A stretch of DNA of 64,000 nucleotides from Terebella lapidaria (GCA_949152475.1 OX424555.1:12418868-12482867); one strand, 5' to 3'. Shown: positions 11,240 through 23,226, counted from the first letter of the stretch. Notes: generated from the sequence alone by a model not told the origin. Program-made: numbers and translations.

Positions 11240-11787
11240 AACCTGGCCATTTATGTCAATCTGCCACTCCCGTCAGGGCTGCCGGCCTGGATAAGTACTG
11301 AGTAGTCCACCCACAGTGGTGCACCACCCTGGTCATTTCTGTCAATCTCAAGAGATGTGCTCCCCTCGGAACCATCGCTCCGGATAAGTACTGAGTCGTC
11401 CACCAGCAATGGCACCTGCGCTGTCTACATTCCGCTCATCCAGCCCTCCGTTTCCTCTCTCACGGCCGCCTTCAGTTCAGTTGAATGGGGGGAGGAGGAT
11501 GATCCCTGCTGTTCTGCAGTCTCTAGCCTCAAGGTTGTAACTTGTCTGGTCTGGTCTCTCTAGCTGACTGCTTGATGAACTACCAACTAATTGAGTAAAA
11601 GTCATTGGTAATTCCCCCCTGGTATTGTGTTCTTCACGTCTTCGTCGTTCCTCCCTCTTGCGAAATCGTGCATACACTTGCCACTGGCCCATACGGTTGG
11701 GGTCGGGTATGAGCCCTACTGGTTTTCCGACTCCTCGTCTGTGGAACTGTTCCCCTCACAGAGCTCCTCCAGCAAGCGACACAAGCA

Positions 11788-11882
11788 CTACTCCCTGGTC
11801 TGAGGTGTCGGCCGGACTGGACACTGGAACTTCCGATGTCCCGGTTTCCCGCAGTGCCAGCAGTCATCATTTAGTCGTTTGT
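11788..11882 (-). pseudogene. Gag nucleocapsid zinc knuckle remnant
   Basis: Encodes CWHCGKPGHRKFQC, a CX2CX4HX4C knuckle typical of retroelement nucleocapsid, followed by PVRPTPQ. It is joined directly to the truncated 5' LTR, so matrix/capsid coding sequence is gone. It is out of frame with the protease ORF downstream, with stops in between. Confidence 0.75.
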
Positions 11883-11948
11883 GGTTCTTCCGTGAACAGT
11901 TGAACGTTATTGGCGCAGGAGTAGTTGAATTGGTTTTGTTACAATTGT

Positions 11949-13627
11949 ATTTGAATGGAGACGACAATGGGGTGACAATTCCGGAAATTTTCACCAAAGC
12001 AAATAGGCCTAAATACCAAAATAGTAGGAGAAAATAATCTGTTCTCTTCGACGTTGTTTGACATTCATTTATAAAATTTCTAAATTCCTGAAAGTCTTGT
12101 TCCAATAACAAGGTACAACTTTTGAGTGAAATTCATTAATAAACTGATCAAAAAAACTTTTATTGGCCTTAGGCTACAGAATCACTTTTGTCTGTTGGAA
12201 TGGAAATGTATGTATCATTACTCCTAGAATGCATCTAAATAGAGATAAGTTACTGGCACATTCAAAATGGAAGCCATATATGGCAATATTGAATTTGACC
12301 TTCGAAGAAAATTGGAACTTCAAAATAGCCATTTTTGTTTTCTCAATGAATGTTTCTTAAGTTAAATGGATTCCCAATGGGTACCTGTGTTCCGTGTGTA
12401 TTTGTCTTTGTTTGGGCTTGGCCTTGAGATATACGATTTCTTGTATACTGTTAATGTATCATTGTATTGTTCTCCGATGTCAATTATATTTAATAAAGGC
12501 CTTCTCGTTAATAGTCAACTGAGGGGGAAGGGGAGGGACATCAAATAGTGTTCGCTTCGCCTCTTGTTTCTTATTATTGCCAAAGACCTACGCCTTTTAC
12601 CTTATCCAATAAGACCAATATACGATAAATACTCAAATTTTGTCTACAAACGTTTTGTCTCCAATGGTCGATAATGTACTTCGACATTTTTGTCCTCTAT
12701 AGAGTGGCTATGTACAAATTGATGGACGATTTATCATTTTGTTTACATTATACTTTTTGTTTATTGCAAGTAAAGTATTCTGTAGGACTGAATATGTATC
12801 TTCATTTTCACTTATTCTGTCTGAAGGTATTTGCCCATTAATTACACGTTTCTTAATTCAGTTGTACACAAGCCAATCTTTCCTGTTAAATGGTGTAGTG
12901 GTCTTACAGTAAGGATGGGGATAAACAAGACGGTGTTATGTCACCTTTGCTGTTTCCCATGTTGATATTCTTTTCAGCAGGTTGCGATATTCTGGGTTTG
13001 GGTGTCATATTGGTAATGTATTCTGTGGAGCTCTGGGGAATGCTAATCATATTGTACACGTACTCCCTCTGTCACAAGTATTAAGTAAACTAAATATATT
13101 ATCAAGGCAGCAAGTATAAATATAATATCAATCATTCTACTTCCATCATGAGCAAGTCCATTGATGTTGTTCCTACTTCCATCATGAGCAAGTCCATTGA
13201 TGTTGTTCCTTATCATTTCCATGTTAGTATAGCCATTGCTAATGTTAAATCTGACCATATTATCTCACAGTCCTGTTGGTTTGATGTGTAGAGTAAATAT
13301 GGTAAGTCTGTTTTAGACACTTATATCCAGACATTATGTATCATATTTTAAAATCATTTTCCATGCCTTTGTATGGCTGCCCACTGTGGGACTTTGACAG
13401 CAAGGGTATTAACAAGTTTTAAGTCGCATGGCGGAAAGCTATTCAGTTTATCCTTAATCTCCCGAAAAAGACACACACTCCTTTGTCTGTAGAGCTGGTA
13501 ATGGCAATGACGAAGGACCAATCAGCATATAGTGAAGTTCACAACAATGATATGAAGGCTGCAGCAGTTCCGAATCTGTCAATGACAAACATGCAGAAAC
13601 TATAGACTGATGACCCATGCTTCTCTA
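11949..13627. other. No supported gene
   Basis: AT-rich sequence without recognisable protein similarity. The only item of note is a small minus-strand ORF at 13043-13258 with a duplicated 12-residue block, listed separately. Confidence 0.5.
13043..13258 (-). CDS. Hypothetical 71-aa ORF with one TM segment and 12-aa repeat
   Basis: I do not recognise it. It has a true ATG start (MVRFNISNGYTNMEMI), two exact copies of the block RNNINGLAHDGS, then a hydrophobic stretch IDIIFILAALIIYLVYLILV that could span a membrane, and a short tail. The block duplication corresponds to a perfect 36-bp tandem repeat (13137-13172 and 13173-13208), a multiple of three, so the frame survives. No promoter, splice site or homology supports expression; it may be chance. 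Confidence 0.2.
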   Translation of the reverse strand: MVRFNISNGYTNMEMIRNNINGLAHDGSRNNINGLAHDGSRMIDIIFILAALIIYLVYLILVTEGVRVQYD

Positions 13628-14650
13628 GCGTGAGAAACTGCTTGACTGCCGGCAAGAAACCTCCACGCCCAGAAGTCCCAGAAATTTTCCAAACCAGCCA
13701 AAATGCTTATTTCAAAGTGGAATCAGCTGCAATTGAAAAAACCGTTTTAGTTCTGCCACAGGTCCTCAGATCAGTGGTGCTGAAGCAACTACATCATTAT
13801 GCAGGTCATCAAGGGTTGGATGAACAACAAAACTGATTCAAACAAGATGTTATTGGCCAAACACTGTCACCGATGTCACAGACTATTGTACAAAGTGTTA
13901 CGTTGTCAAGTTGCAAAGGAGCCACAACCCAAATTCAAGGCTACCATGTCACACGTGATAGCTCAAGGTCATAGATTTCACTGTTCTGGACAAGTCTTCA
14001 TCCGGCACTGAAAATGTTCTTTTGTTATCAGAGGTATCACCAAGTACACAGTCGCCATTGCCACAATAGACCAAACAGCCAAGACAGTCGCAAAAGCAAT
14101 CACACGAGAATTGATTCAACGACTTGGGAGTTCCTGAACGTCTGCATAGTGACAGGGCCGATCGTTTGAGAATAACATCACACAACATATATACTCCATT
14201 TATGGTGTGAAGAAGTCGGGAGCGAATCCCTACAATCCCCAGGGTAATTCACAAGTCAAGAGGTTCGATCGTACTATGCATAATATGCTTCAAACTCTGA
14301 TGCAGGAGCAGAGAAGAAATGGCCAGAATATCTGCAAGAGTTAGTGTTCTCTTACAACTGTGCGCCTCATTCAAGCACAGGATTTACGTCGTATTATCTG
14401 CTCTTTGGTCGTGAGCCAAGACTACCTATAGACAACATACTGTCACCCTCCTCAAATAGATGTCCTAATATGGACATGTGGGTAGAGATGCATCATCACA
14501 GAATGCAGGAAGCCATTCGTCGCGCCAAACAAAACATTACACAGAAGGCAAAGTAGCAGAAACAAAGGCATGATAAGAAAGCTTCTACACAGACACTTAG
14601 TAGGAATTGGAATCAGGGTGTTACTGAGGAATAGATTTGTTGGGCAAAAC
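13628..14650 (+). pseudogene. Ty3/gypsy integrase, multiply frameshifted
   Basis: Translating across frames gives the order of a gypsy integrase. A region near 13630-13800 leads into the zinc-binding domain (QLHHYAGHQGLDE, then KHCHRCHRL). The core follows with HSDR near 14150, then LVFSYNCAPHSSTGFTSYYL and LLFGREPRLPIDNIL (14344-14440), and a C-terminal part with NRFVGQNKIQDVW (about 14630-14680). At least five stops or frame changes interrupt it (for example 13834, 14010, 14556). No LTRs were found nearby. Its strand is opposite to the 9.5-11.9 kb element, so it is a separate insertion. Confidence 0.8.
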
Positions 14651-14879
14651 AAAATCCAAGATGTGTGGAATGAGACGCCACATCCAAGTTGTTGGACAAC
14701 TACCGAACGACAGCAGTGCCATCATCGTCACTCGTTTAACAGATGACAAGACCAAAGTCGTGAATTGAATAGATGTACTACTGTTCCAAGGAGAAGACAG
14801 GGAAACCTCATAAACACATTCCTCTGTGCATAGTGAACCCAGTGGCCCCAGTTCTGAGTCCAGTAATTGTGACAAAACA

Positions 14880-15931
14880 GTAACAGTTCATCATTTGAAT
14901 GCACCAACAACAACATAAGTACCCAAACTGAGGAAGTCACAACAGAAACAAAACCAACTGGACAACATTCCAACCCGCATAATTTCCCCAAATTAGTACT
15001 GAAGGAGACGAGCTATTCATCGTTCACTCCCTTCATGGAATACCACGGAGCAATTGTTCAATTTGAATAATAACTACAAGAAATTTTTGACAAAACTTCA
15101 CATTAATGTATATGTCTATGTAGTATCTTATCGAAATAAAGGAAGTTGAAATTGTGTTTGTATGTTTGTTGTCTGTATGTGAATGTGTATGAACTTCATT
15201 TTACAATACATGCTGCCATATCCCTCATCATAGATTTATGTATGGTAATGTTAAACATAAGAAATGTTGTTTAATTTATTCTCATTCCTTAGCTGATTTA
15301 TTGTATTTTCTGTAGATATGTGCACCTTTGTGACTTGCATAGATGTATTTCTGTATGTCAAGAAATAAACATCTTTTTATCCCAATAGACTTGAATGATT
15401 CACGGGTGAACAGTCTTTCACACGAAGCAATACACATCTGATTGAGATATACGGAACACGGTACATAATTATGTATGTGACAAATATTTAATGACAAGAG
15501 TTGAGCACAGAACTTCTTTATTAAAATAGCGATATGATGTGAACGTCGAAATATAGTTTAGTATAGTGGGCATATTAATAGGTTTTTTCTATACTCCATA
15601 AATAGTACCAGCAAGATACATTACCGTTACTCAGCCGCTGCAAACAGTCGAATTTTGATGTTCATTTACAAGACCTCATCTCTTGCAAGGAATTTAAAGT
15701 CGTTTTTAAAAAGAAATCTTATTTCACATGTTCAAACACATTGATTTGATATTTGGGGAATGCAAAGAAATCTTATATAGACAGGGGAGTCTTATTTCGA
15801 AGGGTCTTGTCCTACACGGACAGATGAACATGGACATCTGAACATTCGAAAATGGGAACCACACTGGATATTTTCCGTATTTTTATTTGTACACGTGTGC
15901 AGGGGGGTTGGGGGTCGTATCCACTAACAGT
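14880..15931. other. Receptor 3' flank; no gene seen
   Basis: Low-GC sequence downstream of the receptor's stop codon. It probably includes the receptor's 3' UTR and a polyadenylation site (several tttatt words on the plus strand), but I cannot place the cleavage site. No other coding potential is seen. Confidence 0.45.
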
Positions 15932-18900
15932 TCACAAATGTATGTCTAAATTAATCTTCGCTAGTGCACGTTTGAAATTTGTTGTAAACAAGGTGTGAAG
16001 ACATACATTTGTTATGCTGAACAAACAAACACATAAAACTTCACTCAAGTGCCAAATATTGCGAGAGTATGCACTCAGTGATCCCCAGGATTCTAAAATA
16101 TCCAAACAAGTGATAACAGCAACAAAAATATTGAAATTCATCAACTGACATATGATTTTTGTCTTCACGCTTCGAGCATAATGCATTTTCTTGGCCACCC
16201 TTTTCGCAGATTCTGCCATAGAACGCACGATTACCTTCTGACAAAATCCTGAAATCCCTAATGAAGTCCAAATAACAGCACGTGTCAGAATAGTGGAATA
16301 GTATAGCCATCTACCAACATTGTTTCGGATGTCAAAATAGAAACACGTAGCAAAAGTTGTTTGACCATACAGATTTTCTTCCGACTGGATAACTGGAAAG
16401 ACTGTAATAGAAGACACAACGGCCCACCCAAGAACAAGCAATAACCATAATCGTTTACCATGGGCCTTTTCGAATGGAGACGCCATAGCCTTTGCACGAA
16501 TTACAGAGAGAACAGTTAGGAAATATGAAGCAGTGCCCAGCCCGAGACCAACGATTCCAGATGACACCTTACACAAGGAGCTCCACTGCCAGTCATTGAT
16601 GACCCACACCCTTTCGTCCTTTCCCAAAGTACCGACACAACCGAGTAACACGACAAATAAACCGACGATGAACTCGGAAATGCATTGATGCACGAGAACG
16701 ACAGATGTTGGTGAATGTCTACGTCTGAAGTGCCAGTAACCAGTGATAAAAGACAATGAACTGATGATCAAACCGAGCAATAACATGGACATGCGCACGA
16801 GGCTCGAGGTCAGGTCGATTTCGCAACTGACTCGTTCTCCAGAGCGACAGTTTTTGATTCTCAGTAGGCAGCATAATGCAGGATGATCAGTGAACAAATA
16901 ATCCAAACGCGACAGCATGTCTAATAAAGCAACGTCGCTAGAAATATGCAGTAACTTGTTGTTTCGTATATCTAGCATTGATAAATTTCTTATTTCACAA
17001 CACAAAGCTTTTGCATTGAAATCAGTCAGATGGTTCCTGGATATATTCAGAGAAATCAGCGAGTGCATGCCATGCAATGCAAAATTTCCTATCACAGATA
17101 TTTCAAGATTGCTTAGATTTAAACTAACAACATTATCCAATCCAGTTAATGCAAACGCGTCAACGACTCGTATTGGGTTCCCTTCCAAATTAAGTGTCTG
17201 TAAATTCGCGAGACCATTGAACATTTCTTTCCGCAGACTGTTGATAAGATTATGTTCTAAATTTAGGATATGAAGATTGTTGAGATTTGCGAAACTGCGA
17301 CGAGGAATTCTATTCAATCCACAAAATCCTACATCTAGAATCATTAACTTATTGGTTTTCTCGTGAAACGAACTTTGGTCCAATTCTAAATGCGACACCT
17401 TAAATACTAACTGGTGCACAAACTTAAAAACAGATTGAAATACGTCGGCTACCTGTGTAGAATTACAAAACACATGAACTCCAACGCATCTACATCCTTC
17501 AGGACACTGGCCAATATCACAGTAGAGTTCATCGTCTCCACCTAGTGTGCAGTCATTTTTGCCATCACATACTTGATTTCTGTGAACACAAACTGGCTCG
17601 TACGGACATTTAAATTGCCCCGGACATTTGTGGTTGTCACAGTTTTCTTCATCCTCTCCCATCTCGCACTGGCGCTCACCATCACACACATAATTCAGTG
17701 GCAGGCAATACGAGTTGTGACATTTGAATTGACCAGAACACTGCGAGTGCGTACAGTTGCGCAGATGTGCACCATTACGACATGGCACCAACATGCCATA
17801 CTTGTCAGTGGTGTATAAGCATGTGTCCCATGTCTGGTAACACATACTAGACAACTGGGGATCACACGGCACACCTCCACCTTGACAGTCATTAAGAGTA
17901 TAACGTGGAAAGAAGTCTGTTTCCCAGGACATCGCTTCATCACTACCATCTGAGCAATCGGGAACTAAATCTCGCACGTGAGCTAATGGAATACGCTCAT
18001 CATTGTTACACAAAAAGATATTTCGAGTGTCAGATGTGCAGTTGCTTTCGTCAGAACCATCCAAGCAGTCGGGAAATAAATCACATTGATCACGTGCGAA
18101 AACGATGTCACCATTGAGACAGAGGATATTTTCATTGTTTGTGTCTCTAAATGAACAGAATAACTCATCATGTTTGCTTTCGCAGTCGGTGTGCCGATCG
18201 CACACTTTCGAGAGACTGATACAATGACCATCACACTGGTAGTAACCAGCCGAACACTCGCATCCTGGTGACGAACAGTCGGAGAAGCAAGAGCTGATCC
18301 CAGGAAGAGAAGATGAACTTCCAAGATCTGATTGTGAATTCGAATTTGAACATACATGAGAACAATACTTCTCGTCGCTCCCGTCCGAACAGTTGATTTC
18401 ACCATCACACCAACGCATCTGCGACAGACAACTACCATCGTCGCATGACGACCACATAAATGTATCATTACAGTGTTGTGATTGGTACTGTAAAGTCTGC
18501 GAACATAATACATGGGTGTATGGTAACTGGTCATCATTAGCAAATGTGATTGTTACAGGAGAAAATGAGTCCTCGATGTTTGGAATAACTTTGGAAAATT
18601 TGGACTGTTCAGTGGAAACAATATTAATTCTAATAATGATGTCAAGTGCTGTGTGATACCATCGGTTCAACAGGATGCCAAGGTCGACATTGTTCATAGT
18701 AGCAAGATTGGCGTCGAATCTCGAGCATGTTATTTCTGCCCATGATGAAGCATATTGTTCAGCTGAACAATCAACGCACTGGAACAAGCGGTAGCAGTGA
18801 ACCCCAAGTGGTGTCCAAGTTTCTGGACAGAAACCCTGTGAATGGGTCGAAACTGACTGGCGTTTGGTCCTGTTTGATACGGCACATATTGGTACAACAT

Positions 18901-21845
18901 TTGGCAAAGACATATCACAAGGGACAGGCAACCACTTGAAATACAATGCTGGTGACAGGATTGTTGAAACTACACAATTCCTTGTAGTATTGAAAGATGG
19001 TTGCAATTCAGATAACCAGCCGCCCAATGTGTCGGGGAATACATCTCTTGGCGTCTCCCCACTCGACGTTGTACCATTCACCTTGATCTTGTACTGAGGC
19101 ATGAACTCTTGGTAATTAGGAATGTTCCATGAGGAGAGGCCAAGTCGTTCTCCTGATATCCAATTAAAGTTTCGTCCATTCCCCTTTAAAGTGTGAAACA
19201 AAGGTTACAAATTAATTTTCTTCAACTTGATATAGGAATTGAAATTGGAGCAGAAACGGCATTTCTAACAGACTTATAGTGATAGCGTGTCACCTTTTCG
19301 TCTCGATGTAGTCCAAGATAGAACAACGGCAGACCCTCTGTGAGTGACGCCTCATGGCGATAGTTCTGGAATAGCACATCACGAAGTATGTTAGTTTGTA
19401 CAACATCCTTCAACGAAACTAGTTGTGAGCCTTTCCTCTCACATAGTGTTGACATCCCTCCCCAATGAATGTTGCGTTTTTTCGTAGACTCGAAGAAGAA
19501 ACAATTGTCAGCATGGCAATATTGTGAGTCATAAAAGCAGGCATTCTGTTGAGTCCGGTATGTGTTGTTGTGTTGAACAGCTTCTATTTCAATAACACAT
19601 TGAGTAGCATTATTGTGCTTTTTAATACTGAAACTGACGTCTTCTGATAACCCTGAATATAACGTGAAGCTCTTATGTGGCATTCTCGACCATATTAATC
19701 GTGATCTGTCCTCGAAATACTGTATCAGGGTATAATGTTCTGAATGACAAGAACCGATTGGTTGTACTCGCAGAATCAACTGTTGGGCACAAAATGTATT
19801 TCTCCTTGTGAAGAATCGACCTGGATACCTGCGATTCTCTTTTCCGGTGATTACAAACTTATACAAAGCTGCAACACTTGGAATTCGTATCCTGCCACAT
19901 GTTGTATAAATTATGGACGGAGTGTTTGCCCTCAGTTGAATATTTGGGCATTTCATATATTCAATAACTGCTAGCAAATGTGTTTCTGATCTCAGGTTTG
20001 TCATGTAGTATTCGAGATCAAACTGTCCTTGTATCTCCATGGAGATGTTCCCTTGTCTGATCACTGATTGGTTGAAGAACATGAAGAACTCCTCGCACGA
20101 GGCGCAGCTCCTTCTCGGGGTCATCGAGACGTTTATTTTTGTGATGATTGGATAAAATGTTTCTGCATATCTGTGGTAGTCATGAGGACTCATGTGAATG
20201 GAACATACCGCATAAGGCATGCGGTACATATTCGGAGTGAACTGTAGCCTCAGACATGAATGCTGCCTGATGTTGTCAAAGAAGATGTATTTCCGACCAG
20301 TGTTGCCTGTAATCAACTGTTCTTCAGTAGTGTACGCATTTAATGGTTCGATGTCAACCAGGTCGGACCAACCGTACTCTTGGGGTTTGGTGTAGCAGGG
20401 TTGAAGAACCCCAATGCAATCCAGATTTGATATAACACGAGCCCTCAAATAAGCTTTCTTCAATCCTGACACGTAGAACATAAGCGACAAACCTTCATTG
20501 GTGAATGTTGTTATTTCTTTACTCGTGTAATTGTTGACCCAATCGGTAAGAAGCTCCCCACACAAAGGTCCAATCTCCTGGTTAGAAATAGATGCAATGG
20601 GATTGTGCCGTTCAAGCCGTTCATCAATTATGTACAGTCCGCCATTGCTGCAGTCGGTATTCGCAACTGTGTTCAGAGTCGCCTCCTCCAATATCACACT
20701 TATGGATGTTCGATTAGCAGCCATCACCCAAGTGCAGTATAGGTAAGGTGTGATAAATTCGCCATTGTCGTTCATGTTACTTGTAGATATCATGATATGA
20801 GATTCTTCTAATGTAATATTGCAGTATTCGTCAGTGGCTGATTGATAGTTTCGTAGTACTTGATAAGCCGCTGACATGAGATTGACAACGTGCTCTTTTC
20901 CTGTTCCTGAAATTTTGACGAACAGTTGAAAGCCGACTGCGAGGAAAAAAGGATAGTATCCGTCATCAGGATTATTATCTGGTATCTCTTTGAGTAATGT
21001 ATTTGGATCTGCACTAGGTCCATTGTGTACATCAATATCGACCATTGATTTATATTGTTGATCGAATGTCAGTGTGATAGTGTTCCTCCACTCGGTTCTT
21101 ATCCACCAGGTGAAGTAATAGGAGAAATCATTGGTCTCGGGTATGTCAGCTAAATCTAGAAGTAACCCCGCGATCACTCCTGCGTAGTACGTTTCCGGCC
21201 AAAATTGCTGTGCAAAGCGAAGATATGTGTAAAAGAGCTCGAAACGATTATGCTTTTCCGACTTGATTTCAGCTGAGATTATAACATTGGTCGTTGAATA
21301 CAAAGTCCAAGGTGTTCTGATGCCACAATACCTCTTACTGATGTTCGTTTCCTGTGATCCAGCTTTATATAACTGTACATGGTCCGCGACGCAATCTTTT
21401 CCGGAATCCTCTAAGTTGAAGACTGTGAATGTCAAATTAATAGACGTATTTGGGGGAATGATTAGGTGCCATCTGTAGCTTGTATCATGATGTTGAGGTG
21501 AACTGATTTCCCCTTTGACAACCACATGACCGACAGGAGAACCTGGCTTGGTGTAGTTGGATGTTGCTGTTGTATCTGGGCCATACTTTGCTTCGTGGAA
21601 GGACATGTGTATGATATAATAGATACATTTCACATGGACGACAACGTATCGGATAAGTGATGTACTGCTGCTTGGATGTGCTGCATTTTCCAGGCACACA
21701 GCTGCCAGAGAGTCGACGTAGATGAATTCCGCAAAGTCGCTATCTTCCTGGTAGAACGACACGACATCGTGTTGGACTTCTCTTGTGTTTTCTGACCCAT
21801 GTATTATAGTCGCCATCATATTCGGCTCGGAACCGATTCTGACGC
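15932..21845 (-). CDS. GRL101-like receptor: CUB, C-type lectin, LDLa, LRR, 7TM
   Basis: Two visible exons: 21845-19270 and 19183-15932, with a predicted 86-nt intron 19269-19184. A good acceptor (cttttttgcacag) before 21845 implies upstream exons. The first exon has a CUB domain near residues 98-200 (counted from the ATG at 21819) with CVADHVQLY and YCG, further CUB-like stretches, and a C-type lectin domain from about 773. The second exon completes that lectin domain (FNWISGERL..W), has a second one (about 125-233, starting CPETWTPLGVHCYRLF), about six LDLa repeats (244-561; CSDGSDEKYC is typical), an LRR N-cap CPEGCRC, LRRs (615-770) and seven hydrophobic helices (800-1075). The family senses extracellular ligands through a relaxin-receptor-like 7TM. 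DRY is replaced by IRA and NPxxY by TNVCLH, so signalling may be atypical. No stop or frameshift is seen within the exons. Confidence 0.88.
19184..19269 (-). other. Predicted 86-nt intron within the C-type lectin domain
   Basis: The donor GTTAGA follows AAG TCT at 19270, and the acceptor ctttaaag precedes GGG at 19183. Joining keeps the frame and places HYKS before GNGRNFNW, where C-type lectin domains have their YxW-type strand. Each open frame runs only into intron here: the upstream one stops at 19222 and the downstream one has no ATG. Confidence 0.75.
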
Positions 21846-21902
21846 CTGTGCAAAAAAGAGCTGTTATGATGATTCACGGTTTTATATGATAACCATCCAT
21901 AT

Positions 21903-22787
21903 AGTGCCTGATTTATGCCAGAAAAAGAAAGAATTTAATTGTTGCGACCAAAACGCGATAACATTCTCGCCGCGACCAAAACATTCTCGCCACAGCGAAA
22001 ATCGTTGTTGCCGCGACCAATACATTTCTGCTGCAGCGAGAATAATTACCACCGGGGCGATAATTGCACTTAACTGTAAATTTTCACTGTGGCGAATAGT
22101 AAGATAATAAATAATTTGTTCTCTGAGGTGATGAAAGAAAAACGTTCTAACCAGTATGGCCATTCTCGCCGCGGTGATAATCATTTTAGCTGGTCGCGGC
22201 GAGAACAATTTCGCTGCAGCGAAAATGATTTTGGTCGCGACGATAATGTTTTTGCCGCAGCTAAAAGTATTTAATTCGCAGCGAGAATATTTTCGCTGCA
22301 ACGAAAACGTTTTGATCGCGATTTAAATTGTTTCAGTCGTCACCATTAAATTCGCGACAAAAACTTTTCAGGAAAAACGCATTATGGCATGAATGAGCCA
22401 CCGTACAAAATAGTTGATATCAAAAGTGAAGTATTTGGCTCGCAACGAAAATCATTGTTGCCGCGACCAAAACATTTTTTTCTCTTTCAGGTGATGTAGC
22501 AAAAGTGTTCGGACAAGTATGGCCTTTCTCGCGGTGGCGATAATCATTTTCGATGCAGCAAAAATGTTTCGGTAGCGACCTAAATATTAATTCCGCAACA
22601 TAAATCATTTTCGCTGCAGCGAAAATATTCTCGCCGCGACTTTAATATTAATTCTGTGGCGATAACTAGGCCCTATTTTCACTGCAGCCAAAATATTTTG
22701 GTCGCGACCGAAATGATTTCTGTCGTCGCAATTAAATTAGAAAACTCTTCAGGAAAAACTAATTATGGCATAAATCAGCCACCGTAC
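21903..22787. mobile_element. 885-bp palindrome-rich element with 8-bp target duplication
   Basis: ATCCATAT at 21895-21902 and 22788-22795 is a perfect 8-bp direct repeat. Inside it, the ends share inverted ctgatttatgcca (left 21909 onward; right tggcataaatcag ending near 22778). The body is filled with palindromic words: attttcgctgcagcgaaaat near 22608 is a perfect 20-bp palindrome, and variants of tcgccgcgacc and ctgcagcgaaaa recur every 10-25 bases. The right terminus is tandemly duplicated at about 22361-22406. No ORF fits a transposase. An 8-bp duplication fits hAT- or P-like non-autonomous elements, but I do not recognise the family. Confidence 0.85.
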
Positions 22788-22792
22788 ATCCA

Positions 22793-23055
22793 TATCTCGA
22801 TCTGACAAATCTGGGAAGACTGATGCAGATTGATTTTGTTCACCGGAGAAGGTTTGTGCTGTTGGCTAATGTCGAGTAAGTCCAACAATACATTCGAGAC
22901 GTTTGAGCTCTTCACGATAGAGCATCGTTGTTGGAGAAAAATTTGAAACTCAATAATGGTCACTTGCGTATTTTGAAACTGATGATCCAAACACATGAGA
23001 TGTGACTGATCTATGATGGATACATCGATCGAACACGTCGAATAGACACGAAAGC
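22793..23055 (-). CDS. Probable upstream exon of the receptor gene
   Basis: A minus-strand frame without stops runs from an acceptor-like site (gaaaccctctag before 23055) to the edge of the TE. It encodes FRVYSTCSIDVSIIDQ, then QVTIIEFQIFLQQRCSIV and SQICQIEIW, with spaced cysteines and beta-strand-like hydrophobic patterns as in CUB-type sequence. It lies just upstream of the receptor in the same orientation. Without the TE, ATG followed by GTTATC would give a phase-0 donor about 50 bases before the receptor's phase-0 acceptor. The TE separates them, and the donors it offers (GTACGG, GTGGCT) are in other phases. Exon status is inferred. Confidence 0.5.
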
Positions 23056-23226
23056 CTAGAGGGTTTCGTACAATAGTGGGATATTCAGATATGAATGATC
23101 AGCGTATCTAGCTAGTACATCAAGTTGAAATACTGACGGATATCACGAACTCAACATGCAATATTCTGGCGACAAAGAAAATATAATTTCAAAGTATATA
23201 TATACAATAAGAACATGCCACTAGCA

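Larger units (their letters stand above)
9460..11943 (-). mobile_element. Internally deleted Ty3/gypsy-like LTR retrotransposon
   Basis: Read on the minus strand the order is: a truncated 5' LTR (11943 to about 11882, starting TGTAACAAAACCAA), a zinc knuckle (11788-11882), an aspartic protease ORF (11239-10262), a purine-rich tract, a polypurine tract, and a full 3' LTR (9950 to about 9460). Reverse transcriptase, RNase H and integrase are absent. Flanking ACAAT occurs just before the 5' TG (11944-11948) and at 9455-9459, a candidate 5-bp target duplication. The 5' LTR is fused straight to the nucleocapsid, so the copy carries a large internal deletion and cannot be autonomous. Confidence 0.8.

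Noticed and set aside
17983..18543. 186-codon minus-strand frame overlapping the receptor's LDLa region
   Set aside because: A shadow frame of the receptor exon created by its codon bias; the true frame has the conserved LDLa cysteines.
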